A stretch of DNA of 64,000 nt from Emiliania huxleyi CCMP1516 (taxonomy: Eukaryota; Haptophyta; Isochrysidales; Noelaerhabdaceae): positions 329,536 through 393,535 of the forward strand of contig NW_005197722.1 in assembly GCF_000372725.1 (NCBI RefSeq). The letters run 5' to 3'. Positions within the stretch are counted from its first letter, which is position 1; each line of letters opens with the position of its first letter. The position numbers and the translations under genes were made by a program. This document shows positions 30,801 to 42,569 of the stretch, in pieces. Below the pieces are notes generated by a model. The model saw only the letters and a list, made by a program, of their open reading frames with translations, had not been told where the DNA came from and did no database searches.

Positions 30801-33800
30801 CTCTCCTCTCTGGACTCGCCGTGCGGGCGGCTCCCTCCGCCGGCGGGGAGTGGGCGGCCATCGTTTCGCACGCAGGCGGTGCCGATACCTTGGGGGGCGA
30901 CGCGGTGCAAAGCATATGCGATGCGGCGTGGTCGCCGGCGTTTGCGGCTGCCGAGGCAGCAAGCGGAGAGGTGGCGGCGGCCAGCCCGGGTGGGGATGTT
31001 AAGCTGGCTGAGAGCGTGCAGCTCCTCGGTTTGTGTTGGATCGGCATGTGCCGTGGCGCCGGCGGGTTCGCGAGGGGGGAATCCCCTCCGCCGCCACTCG
31101 TGCCGCTGCCGCGGCTTCGCGAGCGTTTCAGCCAGCTGCTGAGCCCACTCTGTGCCGCGCTGCGACGCTGTCTGGCCCAGCTCGCCGTGTCCACCCCTCC
31201 TCCGACCCAGAAGCGTTTGGGAGCGGCAACAGGGGGGTCGGCTGGCACTGCTGCGGCGGCGACACTGGCGGCGGGTGCGGATGTCACGGAGGGGAGGGTT
31301 GACGCGATTTGGCAATCTCTCCACAACATGCTCACGCTGCTGTTGCAGTCGCTCGATGCCTTCTCGTGCCTCCACCCCTCGCACCGCGGACCGCTGCTCT
31401 CCCCGCCCGCAGCCGCACCCCCCTCCGAGGTGCCCACGGCGGACGCGGCGGGCGAGGAGACGGAGCTCAGCTGCGGAGACTGGCGCGCTGCGGCGGTCGC
31501 GGCGCAGCGGGTGGTGTACGAGGTCGCCATGCGCGCGCTGCCAAGATGGGCGCGCACCGGGTCCACCCAGGGTGGCGCAAAGGGCTCCCGCCGCTCACTG
31601 CACTATGCGATCTGCGCGCTGTGCAAGCTTTGGCTCGCTGGTGGTACCGTTGCGGCCTGCGCTGCTAGATCGCACTCGCGTGATTTGCTTCCTTCCACGG
31701 ATGGTTTGTGCACAGGCACCGGCACCGGTGGCGTCGCTGAGGCGCTCGTGCTGCTGCAGCGCTGCTGGGGGCTGCTCGGTCGGGAGGCTGTCGCGGCGAG
31801 GTCGCTCGAGGTTGCCCTTGCGCCCGGCGCGGCGGCGCGGGGCAAGGGCTCCAAGCGCTTTCGGCAGGAGCCGCGGCACGAGGCGCCTCTCGCCCAGCAA
31901 ATCAGTAGCGTCACCCTCGCTTGGCTACGGTGGCCCGAGGCGATGCTCGCGTGCCCGCAGCTGCCAGAGGAGACGTGGCGCGTGGCTCGGCCGACGAAGC
32001 CGTCGGCACCGGTGGTGTGCGCCATCGACGAGCGCATCGGCGGCCTGATTGCAGAGGCAGCGGCGGGCATGGGCGTGATCTCCACCGCTGTCGCCGAGCC
32101 CGAGCCGGCTGCTGAGGAGAGCTCGTGGCAGCCGCTCGAGGGCAGCGCGCGCGAGGAGGCCGACGCGATTGCGTCGGCACTCTCCGACGCTTTCCGGCTC
32201 GCCAACTCAGAGGCGGTCGAGTTTGAGGACCGACCGGTGCCGGGTGCAGCTGGTTGGAGCATCCGCTGGAAGGCGCGCAAGGCTGGCGCCTCTAAGGGCG
32301 ACTCGTACCTCACCACCCCGCAGGGGCGCCGCTACGACTCTATTCGTGCTGCAAAGCGTTTCCTCGGCCTTGAGGCGCCACGCGGGGACGAGGGCGCCTC
32401 AGGGCGCGCGGCCAAGCTGGCGCCAAAGGCGGCGGCGCCGGCAGAAACGAAAAAGAAGGCGAAGGCGTCAAGGCCAAATGCGCCGAATGTGGCGACGCGG
32501 TCGTCGCTCGCACCAAGCCAGGTCGAGTACCAGTTGGTCGACGTTCCGCTGCGCGTCGCCGCCACCGCGCTAGGGGGAGATGGCTCAGGGGCCGGAAGGG
32601 GCGGTGGCGGTGCCGACAGAGAAGCTGGCATGCAGAGCGTCGGCGTCGGCGTTCGGCAGCTGCTCGACAGCTGCATCGAGCTACTCTTTGGCGGGATCAT
32701 CGACGGCGGCGGCGGCGGCGGCGCCAAGCAGCACCCCCCCAAGGTGGTTGACTTTGCGAGTTGCCCGCCGCGTGAGGCCGAGCTCCTCTTGCAGTACTTC
32801 CTTATGCAGTGCCCGCCGGGTACGCTCGGCGGGGGCATCGTGGGCGGCGGCGGCGTGAGGTCGCAGAAAGAGCGACAGCGACGGCGACGGCTGAGGGACC
32901 ACTTGCGGCGTTTCCTCCCGCCGGAACTGGCGTCTGGCGAGGGCGAGGGCCGCTGGGAAGCCCTAGCATTGCGCGCCCTCGCTCCCGCGCTCGCGAGCGG
33001 CGCCGACGATGGCGGGGCGTTGCAGGGAGTCCTCGCCTTGCTCCCGGCGCCCCTGGCGCCTCCATCCACATCCACCTCAGGCTCGGCGGGGCAGACGGAA
33101 GTGTGGCTCCTCGGCTCGCACCTCTGCGCGGCCTTGGCGAGCCTCGAGGCGTCGGTCGGGGAGTCGGAGCACCTCGAGGAGGTTTGCAACAGGTCGCTGC
33201 AGCGCGTCGAGCGCGGCGCCATCGCGGGTGCCACGTGCGCAGCTGCCGAGCGATGGGTGCGCTTCACTCATCCCACCACCGTCACCGCCTCCATGATCAC
33301 CCATGACACGAGCTCCCAATGTCACTCTTGCCGTCGCCCCCCCCCCCACCCCCTCCACCCCCGCCACCCCCCCGCTACCTCCGCCTCGTCCACCTTAACA
33401 ACTAGCAACCTCACTGGGAGGGTGAGCCCTCGCTAACAGCAGGGAGTCCATTAGGCGCGCTTCCTTGAGTGGTCCAATGCGCTCCGAAGCCACGCTCTGC
33501 GGCTCGCGCTCTTTGGCGTGCCGGCCGACGCCCCCGATGCGGCAGGAGCCGGCTGGCCCGCGGCGCTGTCGCCAGTTCAGCCTGCGCGGGTTCTGCTCTC
33601 GATCGGCGTTCACGCGCGCAAGCTCTGGTCCCTGAAGGTAGACGCGGCGCTGCACGACCCTGCCGCACCACTCGCCACGTGGCGCCAGTCCGTCCTCGGC
33701 GCATCGGCCGCGGCGAGCGACGCGGCGCGACTTGCCCACGGCTGCTTATGCCTGCTCGTCGATGCGCTGCCCCCGCCAAGAGAGGCGCAGACCATTGCCG

Positions 33801-36362
33801 CGCCACCGGCGTGGTGCGGCCAACCGGGCGGGTTCGCGCGCGTGTGGGCGCACGCCAGGCTCGAACTCGCCATGCTCCTCTCCACCGAAGCGGCGCTGTT
33901 GCGGTACATTGAGGATCGCTCGCCGGAGGGCGGCGGCAGCGCGGGCGGCGGCGTGGGTGGAAGGAGCTGCGGCGGTCAGGCGGCGGGCGGCGGCGGCGAC
34001 GTGTCACGTTGGCCCCTCGCTTTGCGGCTTCTGCGGACGGGCCACCACACGTCCTGGCAGGACGCGCTGCGGCAGACTGCAGAGCTTCTGCGGCAAGTGA
34101 CGGAGCAGACGGAGGAGGCGGTGGCGGCCACGGCCGCGGCGGGGGCAGGGGTGGGGGCGGGATCGGCGGTGGATCGGGGAGAGGAGGACGAGGAGGACGA
34201 GGAGGACGACGAAAAGGGCCAGCAAGACGACACCGAGACGGAGGGGCATGGATTGCCTGTGGCGTGCCGTTGGGCTGCGCACTTGCTGCGCGGCCGCGCC
34301 TTGCGAGAGCTGGGCGAGGGCGGCGCAGGCGCCTGGATCCTCGAGCTCCGCCGCTCCGTCGCCCTCTCGGCTTCATTGGCCGGCGACCGGTGTGCACTCG
34401 CTCTGCAAGAGCTGGGCGGCGCGCTCCTCGATGGGCTCCTCGAGTCTGAGCCTGCGTCGGCGCAGCTCGACGCCTTTCTTCGCGACGTCAAGTCGAGCGG
34501 AGTCTACAGCCTCGCCCAATGCTCCGAGGAGGACGAGGAGGGAGAGGAGGAGGGAGTGGCAGATTCGTGCTGCAATGGCGACTACGACTATGGCAACGGC
34601 GGTGCGTGTGGCGACGGTGGCGGCGGTGGCAGCGGCGAGGGCAGTGCCGGTGTGGGCGGCCATCTGCCGGAAGGGGCGATCGCGCAAGCCACCCTCGCTC
34701 AGGGCTATGCGGCGTGCGAGTCGATCCTGGTGGCGGCGCTCAAGACGAATCCGTGGCTCCACCGTGCGCGGCTCGCACTCGCGCGGCTGCACTGGCACCG
34801 GCACAGGAGGCGTCCCGGCCGCGCGCTGAAGGAGTTGCGTGACCTCATGCCCAGCCGCGGCCGCAGTGGCAGCATGTCCTTCTCGATCTTCCAGGCCAAA
34901 ACTGCCTGACATCACGCGCACATGATGCTTTGGCCATGCCCCACCTTACTATTGCCTACCGCTCTCGCCGCAGGTGCCGTCCCGCGCGGCGGCGCCGGTC
35001 GTAGATGAGAGCTGTTGCGGCCCGATATTGCGCACCTTTGAGCTGTACCAAGATTGCGCAGACGCCGCCGGCCTCTACTCAGAGGTGTTGGCTGGCTCGG
35101 CGAGCGCCTCCGCCGACCCAGCGCGCGAGCTCGAGTCGCTCGTCTCGCTCTGTGCGCTGCTCAAAGAGGAGCGGATGGAGGCAAAGCGTGGGGCCGCGCT
35201 GCGGAACTTTGCACGTGGCCTCTGCGCTTCCTTGCCCACCGACGGCGCGAAGTCGCGCTGTGACGTCTCCGCCGCGAGGCGGCTGCTGCGCGCAGCCTAC
35301 CGGTGTTATCCGAGGAGTTCCCAGTTCGCCCTTCATGCATGTGCGCATCATGGAACTGCCCCTGACGTTCGTAGGCTCTACCAGGACGACGAGCTCGCCG
35401 CCCAGCTCGAGCCCGCGGGACTGCCGGCGCGGGCGGTTCTCCTCGAAAGGGCGTTTGGAATCTTGCGCGCCGGCACTACCGCCGCCGCCGCCGCCGCCGC
35501 CGAGGTGGCCGCCGCCAAGGCTGCCGCCGCCGCAGCCACCGCAGCGATGGCGGCGAGCGCGGGTGCTGAGACAGGCGCTCACGACTCCGCGAGATCAACG
35601 CCGATGGGTCTCGACGGCGTCGAGGGTGGCGCTGAGCAGGCGCCGGCTGTCGCGGCGGCGCCGGCTGGCGCGGCGGCGCCGTCGAGGATGTCGACATTGA
35701 GCGTCGAGCCACCGTCGAGGGCGCAGAGCTCGAGGATGTCGACATCGAGCGTCGAGCCGCCGACGCCGTCGAGGGCGCAGAGCTCAGAGCCACCGCTGCC
35801 ACCGCTCCCAGAGGAGGGTGCTGCCGAGGCGGCGCTGGTCGCTTATTGCGAGCAGGCCTTCCCAGCCGCTGGCCGCAAGCGGCAGCGACTCGGTGGCGGC
35901 GGCGGCGGGCAGAAGCTGCCAACGCCGCGGAGCCAACCGTCTCCGAGCCGCCCCCTCTCCCAGCCGCGGCCTCAGCTGCCGGGCTGCGCCCACCGTCCAT
36001 CGGACGTCTCGGCCGCATCGCTTCTGGCAGGCACAGGCGCTGTCCTCTCGGTCACGGTCCCACACGGTGTCGCGCCGGGGCAAAGCCTTCAGCTCTCCAC
36101 GCCGATGGGGCTCATGCGAGTCGTCGTTCCTCCGGGCTGCGGCCCCGGCTCCGTCTTCGGCGTGCGCCCGCCGCCGTCGCCGTTGTTGCCGCCGCCCGCG
36201 GCCAGCGCGATGCAGGCCGCCAGGACGTCGGAGTCGGCCCCGCCTCGTCCTGTCCCACCGGCACAAGCGGCGACGGGGTCGGCGGGGTCGGCGGGGATGG
36301 GGCCGCCGCCAGGTGACTCGACGTGGTCGTTTGGGAATGGCGTCGTCGAGGATGTGGACTGA
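27834..36362 (+). CDS. CABIN1: CABIN1/HIR3-like subunit of the HIR/HIRA histone-chaperone complex
   Basis: Proposed exons are 27834..28631, 29150..33256, 33455..34894 and 34974..36362, all phase 0 (about 2,577 residues; animal CABIN1 is about 2,200). Introns 1 and 2 are GT-AG, and the last is GC-AG. The start MISIVDIESAERASHPLE resembles CABIN1. TPR-like helices follow (ALYSLALQHEASGRLADATA; ALQHALGAVALDERDGRLWL). Then comes the post-TPR LEIAAPRWLCVAEAI and a basic stretch (PPPKRRKPAAAASRRPQRSR) likely to be a nuclear signal. Near the C-terminus, RARLALARLHWHRHRR and SMSFSIFQ-VPSR align with the conserved C-terminal block of CABIN1. The role would be nucleosome assembly independent of DNA replication. 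Long Gly/Ala/Glu inserts expand the protein. A small additional exon inside intron 1 (518 bases) is possible. Confidence 0.8.
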
Positions 36363-36829
36363 AATTGCTAAACAGCTCGATGGTCGAGCGGTCGGACGCG
36401 TTCACTGCCGTTGGAGAGCTTGGAGGGTCGACCCAGGTAATACGTCTGTGTGGGGCGGGTATATACACCCGCGGGTGCTCTTCACACTGGTGCACACCCC
36501 GCCCCGAGCTCTCAGTAGCTCCACAATGAAACTCTGTTTTTTGTGTATCGCGCGCGCACACACGCTCTGGCGCCTCTGCGATCAAACACTTCACGCGCAC
36601 TACGAATTCCTGCCCGCACTACATCCGCCGCGTCCCGCCCCCTCGGTCATTCACCGCTCGCGGCTCGCCCCGTCCCCCGCGCCCCGCGCGCCGCGGCCTG
36701 GCAGCGGCCTCGTCGCGCCCACGCCACGCAGCGCTGCACGTGCTCCTTGGACCTTGGCAGCTACGCGCCACCCTCGCCTTGTCGGCATCAGCCACTTGCC
36801 CATCGGCCACGACCCTCAGTGAGGTGATT
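36363..36829. other. Intergenic region downstream of CABIN1
   Basis: 3' flank of two convergent genes. GGGGCGGG near 36455 can pair with CCCGCCCC near 36498, giving a hairpin. A TGGTCGAGCGGTCGGACGCG segment near 36382 resembles a tRNA A box, but no cloverleaf forms. Confidence 0.4.
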
Positions 36830-37546
36830 TCAGAGGGGGCGTGAAATCCGAACCGCAGGGAGAACGGAAAGGAAGCAGGCCCAGGCCACGATACCAAGGC
36901 ACATCTTACCCTTGTCGTTGACAGTGACCTTGCGAAGGACCTTGGTGTACGAGTTTGCGATGTCACGGAAAACGAAGAAGGGCACGTGGAACAAGATACA
37001 GGTCGTGATATATCCGAGAGCCAGTGACTCTAACCACCATTTCATCATGCCATCGAGTTTGGATTTCACGTGCCAATCAACTTGTTCTTTAAGGCACCGG
37101 TCGTTCCAGGCGCCGGTGAGGAAGCCCGGAAACTGGTGGACTGCCTGGAAACTCCACGGACACCACCAGGGCGGTGGTGGTGGTGGTGGTGGTTTAGGCT
37201 CTGGCCACCATTCCTGCAGAAACGGCTGCAACGCATCCGCGACAACAAGGGTCAAGTCCATGCAGATAGGTTTGAACAGCGTCGAGATGTAGCCAACGAC
37301 AACGCAGATCGAGATCGTCGCCGCGAGTACTTCTTGACGCGAAGCCGGGCGAGCACCAGGCTCGCGATTCTTGTGCATGAACATGACCACGACCGATAAC
37401 GCGCCGACGAAGATAGAGAAAGGCAGGCGAACAGTGACCGATAACGGCGCATCACTTTGGGTGTCAAAGCGGGCGGCCATCACGTAGCATAGACACAGCA
37501 GCCAGCACAGCAGACAAAGAGCACGAGCACTGCGAAGCGATTGCAT
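36830..37546 (-). CDS. Orphan small multi-pass membrane protein (238 aa)
   Basis: The start was taken as ATG 37546, where hydrophobic coding sense begins. The frame is open upstream to 38467, but that part is Arg/Gly-rich. Hydrophobic segments are ALCLLCWLLCLCYVMAA, LPFSIFVGALSVVVMFM, VLAATISICVVVGYISTL, and ALGYITTCILFHVPFFVF with CLGIVAWACFLSVLP near the end. A (Pro)8 tract lies between helices 3 and 4, followed by WWCPWSF. Composition is moderate in GC, as in the other orphan membrane protein at 25262-26734, but no similarity between them is evident. Function unknown. Confidence 0.55.
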   Translation of the reverse strand: MQSLRSARALCLLCWLLCLCYVMAARFDTQSDAPLSVTVRLPFSIFVGALSVVVMFMHKNREPGARPASRQEVLAATISICVVVGYISTLFKPICMDLTLVVADALQPFLQEWWPEPKPPPPPPPPWWCPWSFQAVHQFPGFLTGAWNDRCLKEQVDWHVKSKLDGMMKWWLESLALGYITTCILFHVPFFVFRDIANSYTKVLRKVTVNDKGKMCLGIVAWACFLSVLPAVRISRPL

Positions 37547-38562
37547 TTGCTGGTCGATGGTGGCGTCTGTCGATGTCGTGGCGCGATTGACACGCTTGAC
37601 CCGGTTGCATGCAAAAGTTAAAAGTTTGAAAGTTGAAAGTTGAAAATTTGTTTCGTTGAGCTTAGCCTTCGATGTTATGAAGTTTTCCTTTATTAGCAAC
37701 ACAAGTTCGCGGTCTTTTGCCCGATTGTTCAAAAACGAGGGGCTACCCGAAGATGTAGGTTGAGTAGCCGAGTCAAGCGTCATGCGTGCGCAAAGAGAGC
37801 GTCCCGCGGCGGAAAAGAGCTGGATGGACGAGTCCGCGCCACGTGCTCCTTGCACTCGGACTCGCGCAGACGCTTGCAGGCCTGCTCCTCGCACTCCCAC
37901 TCGAGCTCCACCTGCGTCTCCGACTTTGACCAGCCGAAAGTGGAGCGTGTCAGGATCGGCGCCTCGGCTGTGAACTGACCTCGCTGTGAATGTCACCGCC
38001 GTCACAGACACTATTGTCCATGAATGGTAAGACTGATAGTAGAGTAGAATCGGGTCGAGCGACCGGCCCAGTCGACCGTCCCCTCCCCTCAGCAGAGCGG
38101 GCGAGAATCCTAACGGATTCACGCCTCGTGCGCCGTTTATCCCCGTGACCGGAGGAACTCGCGGACCCGAGGAGTCTCGAGCTTCAGCTGGCGAACCATC
38201 ATGCCGCTCTCGGCACCGCAGCAGCGCGAGCGCCGCGCCGCGCAGCGCGCTGCCGAGGCTCAGGACGCGGCTCGCGGGCAGCGCAACCGCCCGGCGCCGA
38301 GCCGGTGCTAGGCCGCCTCCGCTGCGCCTGCTTCCTTGCGCGCCGCTGGACGTCGGCCGAGAAGACCGCTTCCCTCTGGGGACCCGACTCCGCGAAGATC
38401 GCCCCCCCTTCGTGAGTGGCGGCGCGCCCCCAATTTCCGTTCCCGGGCACCCCGGTCGCAGTGGCATGGGCTCCCAGGCTCAAAAGCGCTCCCGTCAACA
38501 GCGAGCGAGGGCCGCCGTTGTTCCTCCTCCCGCCGCCGTTCACCAAGATTGGGTGCCGCCGT

Positions 38563-38597
<35 letters not shown>

Positions 38598-39002
38598 TCG
38601 CGCCTCGCCTCCGTCACCGCCGCCCTCCATCTCGCAGCGGCGCGTCCCTCTGATGGCGCGGGCGCCTCGCTCACCGGCGCCTCGCCGCCCCCCCCCCCCC
38701 CCTCTCGCGCCGCTCCGCTCGTGGCCGCCGCCTCCCCTGTCAATCCCGCCGCCTCCCCTGTCATCCCGCCGCCCGCACCACCGCCGCCACCGCCTCGCGC
38801 CTCGCCGCCGCCGCCACCGACCGCCCTCCCCTGCGCCGCTGAGCGCGGTGCAGGGGGTGAGCCCCCGCTGCGCAGCCTCACCGCAGTGCACTGCGCTCTC
38901 CGCGCCCCTGACGATTAGTGAGGAGGTGGTGTTGCACAGCATGGAGCTCGGCGAGCGTTTAGCGAGCCCCGCAGCTAGTAATGATATAAGGCTCCCCTGA
39001 GC
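37547..39002. other. Intergenic region with no recognised gene
   Basis: AT-richer to about 37760 (TTAAAAGTTTGAAAGTTGAAAGT direct repeats near 37618), then GC-rich with CCG trinucleotide runs at about 38565-38600 and a C run near 38690. Long frames are low-complexity Pro/Ala/Arg. Confidence 0.45.
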
Positions 39003-39245
39003 CCTGGTGTCGAGGTGTCGAGGCCCGGTGTCGAGGGTGTCGAGCTGCTGTCGAGGGATAGAGGTGTCGAGGCCTGTCGAGGCCTGTCGAGGCCTGTCGA
39101 GGCCTGTCGAGGCTGAAACCATGCTTGTCCGTGTCGAGGAGTGTCGAGGGGTGTCGAGGGGTGTCGAGGGTGTCGAGGGTGTCGAGGGTGTCGAGGGTGT
39201 CGAGCGGGTGTCGAGCGGGTGTCGAGTGTTGTCAAGAGGCGTCTG
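39003..39245 (+). repeat. GTCGAGG-based minisatellite
   Basis: Five perfect GTCGAGGCCT units lie at about 39067-39115. They are followed, after a short spacer, by a run of GTGTCGAGG, GGTGTCGAG and CGGGTGTCGAG units to about 39230. The array is degenerate at its edges. Confidence 0.9.
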
Positions 39246-39434
39246 AGGTATCGAGGTGTCCAAGGTGGCAGGTGGATGCAGTTGCAGCCCATCAACATAC
39301 AACAAAAGTTGGGCAGCAGTTGCAAAGCTGTTTCATCCCTTAGTTGCAGCCTCAGTTGCACCCTGTTGATGTAGCACAACCTGAGCACAACCAGTATACT
39401 CTCTGTGGACATTTGAGGACATCAAGTGCCGGGA

Positions 39435-39700
39435 GTCATTGCCACTGTGCACCAAGGTGCTGTGCAGGCGCAGCACCGCAGCAGCGTCGCTGCTGCAGCA
39501 GCGTCGCTGCTGCAGCGTCACCGGCGCACAAAGCGCAACTGACCACAGCGCTCATGGCACAAGGCTGGTGCCATGAGTCAGTGGACATTGCCACTGCACA
39601 AGGTGCTGTCCAGCAGCTAAGGGCTACAGTACCCCATCGCAGCAGCGTCGCCGCCGCTGCAGCGTCGCCGTTGCAGCGTCGCCAGTGCACAAAGCGCAAT
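39435..39700 (+). repeat. ~105-bp duplication with CAGCAGCGTCGCTGCTG dyads
   Basis: CATTGCCACTG...AAGGTGCTGT...CAGCGTCGC...CACAAAGCGCAA occurs at about 39437-39540 and again at about 39587-39695. The first copy includes two back-to-back perfect dyads GCAGCAGCG-T-CGCTGCTGC. Confidence 0.8.
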
Positions 39701-39934
39701 GGACCATGGCTGCCAGTTCGGGACTGGGGCCGATCGAACTTGACTCTTGAGTTGTTCGGAGGAGGAATCCGGCCAGCACGGGTACAAAGAGGGGTCCCGG
39801 AGAATCCCCAGCTGCGGAAACATAGTGTCGCTCAAGAGGTGCGATACTGCGGGGGAGTGTAAGGTGCCTATATGGGCTTCCAGTATCGGACCTTCAAGAC
39901 CTTCGCGCTGGCGGTCATTTCTCCTTTTTGGCCC

Positions 39935-40952
39935 ATGTCGCTGCTCTTTGTTCGCGCGCTGCGCAGCGGCGCGCGACCTCTGCTGGGGCTCGGTCCGTCC
40001 CGCGCCCGCCTGCTCTGCGCGGCAGCAAAGCCGCCGCCATCATCTGGCAAAGGCGAGCCCGCAGGCACAACGACAAGTCCACACCGTCGACAACCTGGGA
40101 TGCTTTTCCGTCACTTCTAGCGCGCCGCCATAGGTGAAGAGCGGGTGGAGGATTCCATCGCGACGACAGCTTCGACGCAGGAGCGCGCCCCGGGAGGACT
40201 GGCTGTCTACAACGAGGACGAAGAGAATTTGCCGCCCCTGAAATTCGAGCCGGGCGTCGTGGGGGCAGCGCAGAAGGGCGTGTCGGCGGTTGTCATTGCA
40301 TTTGGCGCGTGCGCCTTCGGCGCATGCTTCTGGGGCGTGTCGCAGGCGCTGTTTCCGTCGGCGACGAGCACGCAAGTTATTTTCAGCGAGGCGCTCGACA
40401 AGGCGCGCCACCGGGCCCGACCATAGGAGCCAGCGGCAAGGCGCGCACACGTCCGCCCAAGCCCTCGGCCATAGGTGTCCCTCGACGCGACGGTTGGGTA
40501 CGCGCTCGGGACGCCACTCAAAGCCTGGGGCGCAGACCGCGGCGGGGATCGCGGCAGGCACGTGCGCGAGAGGGCGGTCACGCGCGTAGTAGGCCAGGCG
40601 ACAAACGGCCGGTCCTTCTCGCCACAGGCGCAATGCGATGGAGCGCTGGGAAACCGAGGAGGACGGGCAGCCCGTGGTGACGATCCGGTTCCACGTGGCG
40701 GGTCCGCAGGGCACCGGAGTCGTCGTTGCTCAAGTGCCTCAGAAGAGAAAACGCGGCGAATTTCGGTGCGCGGCTGGCCCGCGCCCTCCCAGCGGAGTAG
40801 CCCCCACGACCAAGCCATCCATCCGTTGCTGCAGGTACATCCTATTCGAGCACCGCCGCAAGCTGATCAGTGTTCTAGACAATCGCACCGACGCCGCTGC
40901 CCTCCCTGCGCCGTCGCCCGTGCCTGCCCCCTCCGCCGCACCGTCCGCCTAG
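39935..40952 (+). CDS. TIM21: Mitochondrial inner-membrane translocase subunit TIM21
   Basis: Exons are 39935..40085, 40134..40402, 40475..40557, 40628..40765 and 40835..40952, giving 252 residues with all phases consistent. Introns 2 and 3 are GC-AG and the others GT-AG. The 48-base first intron is the least certain. An Arg-rich N-terminus (MSLLFVRALRSGARPLLGLG) fits a mitochondrial presequence. One membrane helix follows (VSAVVIAFGACAFGACFWGV), then STQVIFSEALDK, TVGYALGTPLKAWG, VVTIRFHVAGPQGTGVVVAQ and YILFEHRRKLISVLDNR. This is the order of the TIM21 intermembrane-space domain. TIM21 tethers the TIM23 translocase to the TOM complex and to respiratory complexes. Confidence 0.88.
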
Positions 40953-40994
40953 AGGATGCAGGAATCCGTGGTCCGGGCGGTTCTTTCGCGGTAT

Positions 40995-41010
40995 CCGCCG
41001 TATACGGCGG
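40995..41010. promoter_or_regulatory. 16-bp perfect palindrome downstream of TIM21
   Basis: CCGCCGTATACGGCGG, within a stretch rich in GGATAT and CGGATAC words (40985-41070). Function unknown. No gene is called between here and 41425. An open frame at 40956-41486 lacks motifs. Confidence 0.5.
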
Positions 41011-41425
41011 GATATGCGCCGGATACGTGGAGATACCGGGAGAGAGGGCGGGATATGGTATGGGGAGATATGAGGACCCGCGCCGTGGCGGATCGGGCGC
41101 CGCGGCCCGCTGAGCCGGGGGGTCGCGGCGACATGTACGTGTGGCAGCGGAGAGAGATTCCGCGGCCCGTTAGGCCGCCATTTAGCGTGGCCGAAAATTT
41201 GGCGCGTAAAAAGAAAAATGTGACCGGGTTGATGCTACTTGGCATGCGTGGGGACGGATACTGCCAGTCGCTGATAACTGAGACACTGGGCCCCACTGTA
41301 CATGCCTACCTCAAGCAGAGCGGTGAACTGAACTCCGTTGTGAACACGAGTCTCGTCTCTCGAGTGAACGGGCAGGCACGTCACTCTCCCCGCTCTCTTG
41401 CGCGCGCCCTGGCCCGGAGTGAGGC

Positions 41426-42569
41426 CTACTTTAGGGCGGCGGCGTGGAACGCGAGGTGGTCGGCGATGAAGCTGGAGATGAAGTAGTACGAGTGATCGTA
41501 GCCCTCCTGCAATGCGTGCATGCGGGGGCGTATGTCGACCTCTTGGGGTGGGCGTCAGAAGCGTCTTCACTGAGGCGCTCCTGCATGCGCAGCTCGAGTT
41601 CGACGCCGCGCTCGTTGCACACGGCGGCAAATGTGTCGGGGCGCAGCTGGTTGACCTACCGCGGCCAGAGCGAAACGGCTACTGACCCGCCAAGCAGTGG
41701 CGCGATTTATGAGCCGCCGCTAGCACCTCCCCGGAGAGAAAGTTGTCGGCGGCGCCCTGGTCAATCAGTATCTTGAATGGGGGCCCCGAGTACTGCCTCA
41801 TCAGCTCGGTCGCATCGTGCGCCGCGCCCGCCTCCACCGACCCCAGGTAGCCCTTGAAGGCCTTGTCCCCCCACGGCACCGCGGTTGGGTTGCAGATGGG
41901 CGCAAAGGCGGAAACTGAGCGGTACATGCCCGGGTTCTTGAGAAAGAGGGTGAGTGCGCCTGGCGGGGCGCGGCATGCGGGGCGTCGAGAGCGCCGCTGC
42001 GCCGAGCGGGGCTGCCTCGGCAAGCCGCGCCGTGCCCGCCCATGGAGTGACCGCAGATGGATGCCGCCGGCGACAGCTTGCCGGGGTACGCGGCCGCCAC
42101 CACTTCCGGCAGCTCGGCCTTGACGTAGGAGTACATCTGGTAGTGGTCGCGCCACTTGGGCTGCGTGGCGTCCACGTAGAAGCCGGCGCCCGAGCCAAAG
42201 TCGTACCTCGCGGCGCGGTGGGCGGCAGTGTGAACGAGCGGGCGGCGGCGGCGGCGCTGCGGGCGGCGTGGCGTGGTCGCACGAGTCGTCCGCGCCGTCA
42301 ATCTGCACGCCGCGAGGTGAGGTGTCGGGCATGACGACACACAGGCCGAGCTGCGATGCGGCGCGCGCGAAACCGCTCTTCTGGTGGAAGTTCTCGTCGG
42401 TGCACGTCAGGCCGGAGAGCCAGTACACCACCGGCACAGGCGCCGCGGCGGCCTGCGGCGGCATGTAGACCGCGAAAGTCATGTCGCACGCGCAGGCGCT
42501 CGAGCGATGGGTCAGCCGCTGCAGGAGCCCGCCGAAGACCTTGACGGAGGACTTGACCGTGGCAGCCAT
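41426..42569 (-). CDS. ESD: S-formylglutathione hydrolase (esterase D)
   Basis: Exons are 42569..42283, 42206..42031, 41959..41727, 41655..41581 and 41506..41426, giving 283 residues, the same as the family (about 282). Introns are GT-AG, GC-AG, GT-AG and, last, apparently GA-AG. The enzyme cleaves S-formylglutathione to formate and glutathione in formaldehyde detoxification and is cytosolic. Evidence includes [56 protein letters not shown], the nucleophile elbow [26 protein letters not shown], the catalytic Asp region [11 protein letters not shown] and the catalytic His in [20 protein letters not shown]. Every triad member is present. Confidence 0.93.

Noticed and set aside
36370..36445. tRNA-like segment (A-box-like TGGTCGAGCGGTCGG, then GGTCGACC)
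   Set aside because: No acceptor stem, anticodon arm or T-stem of proper length can be paired.
38145..39305. Long frames on both strands around CCG runs
   Set aside because: Low-complexity Pro/Ala/Arg only, with frames created by trinucleotide runs and the GTCGAGG minisatellite.
40956..41486. 176-codon plus-strand frame between TIM21 and the hydrolase
   Set aside because: Overlaps the last exon of the S-formylglutathione hydrolase on the other strand and has no motif.
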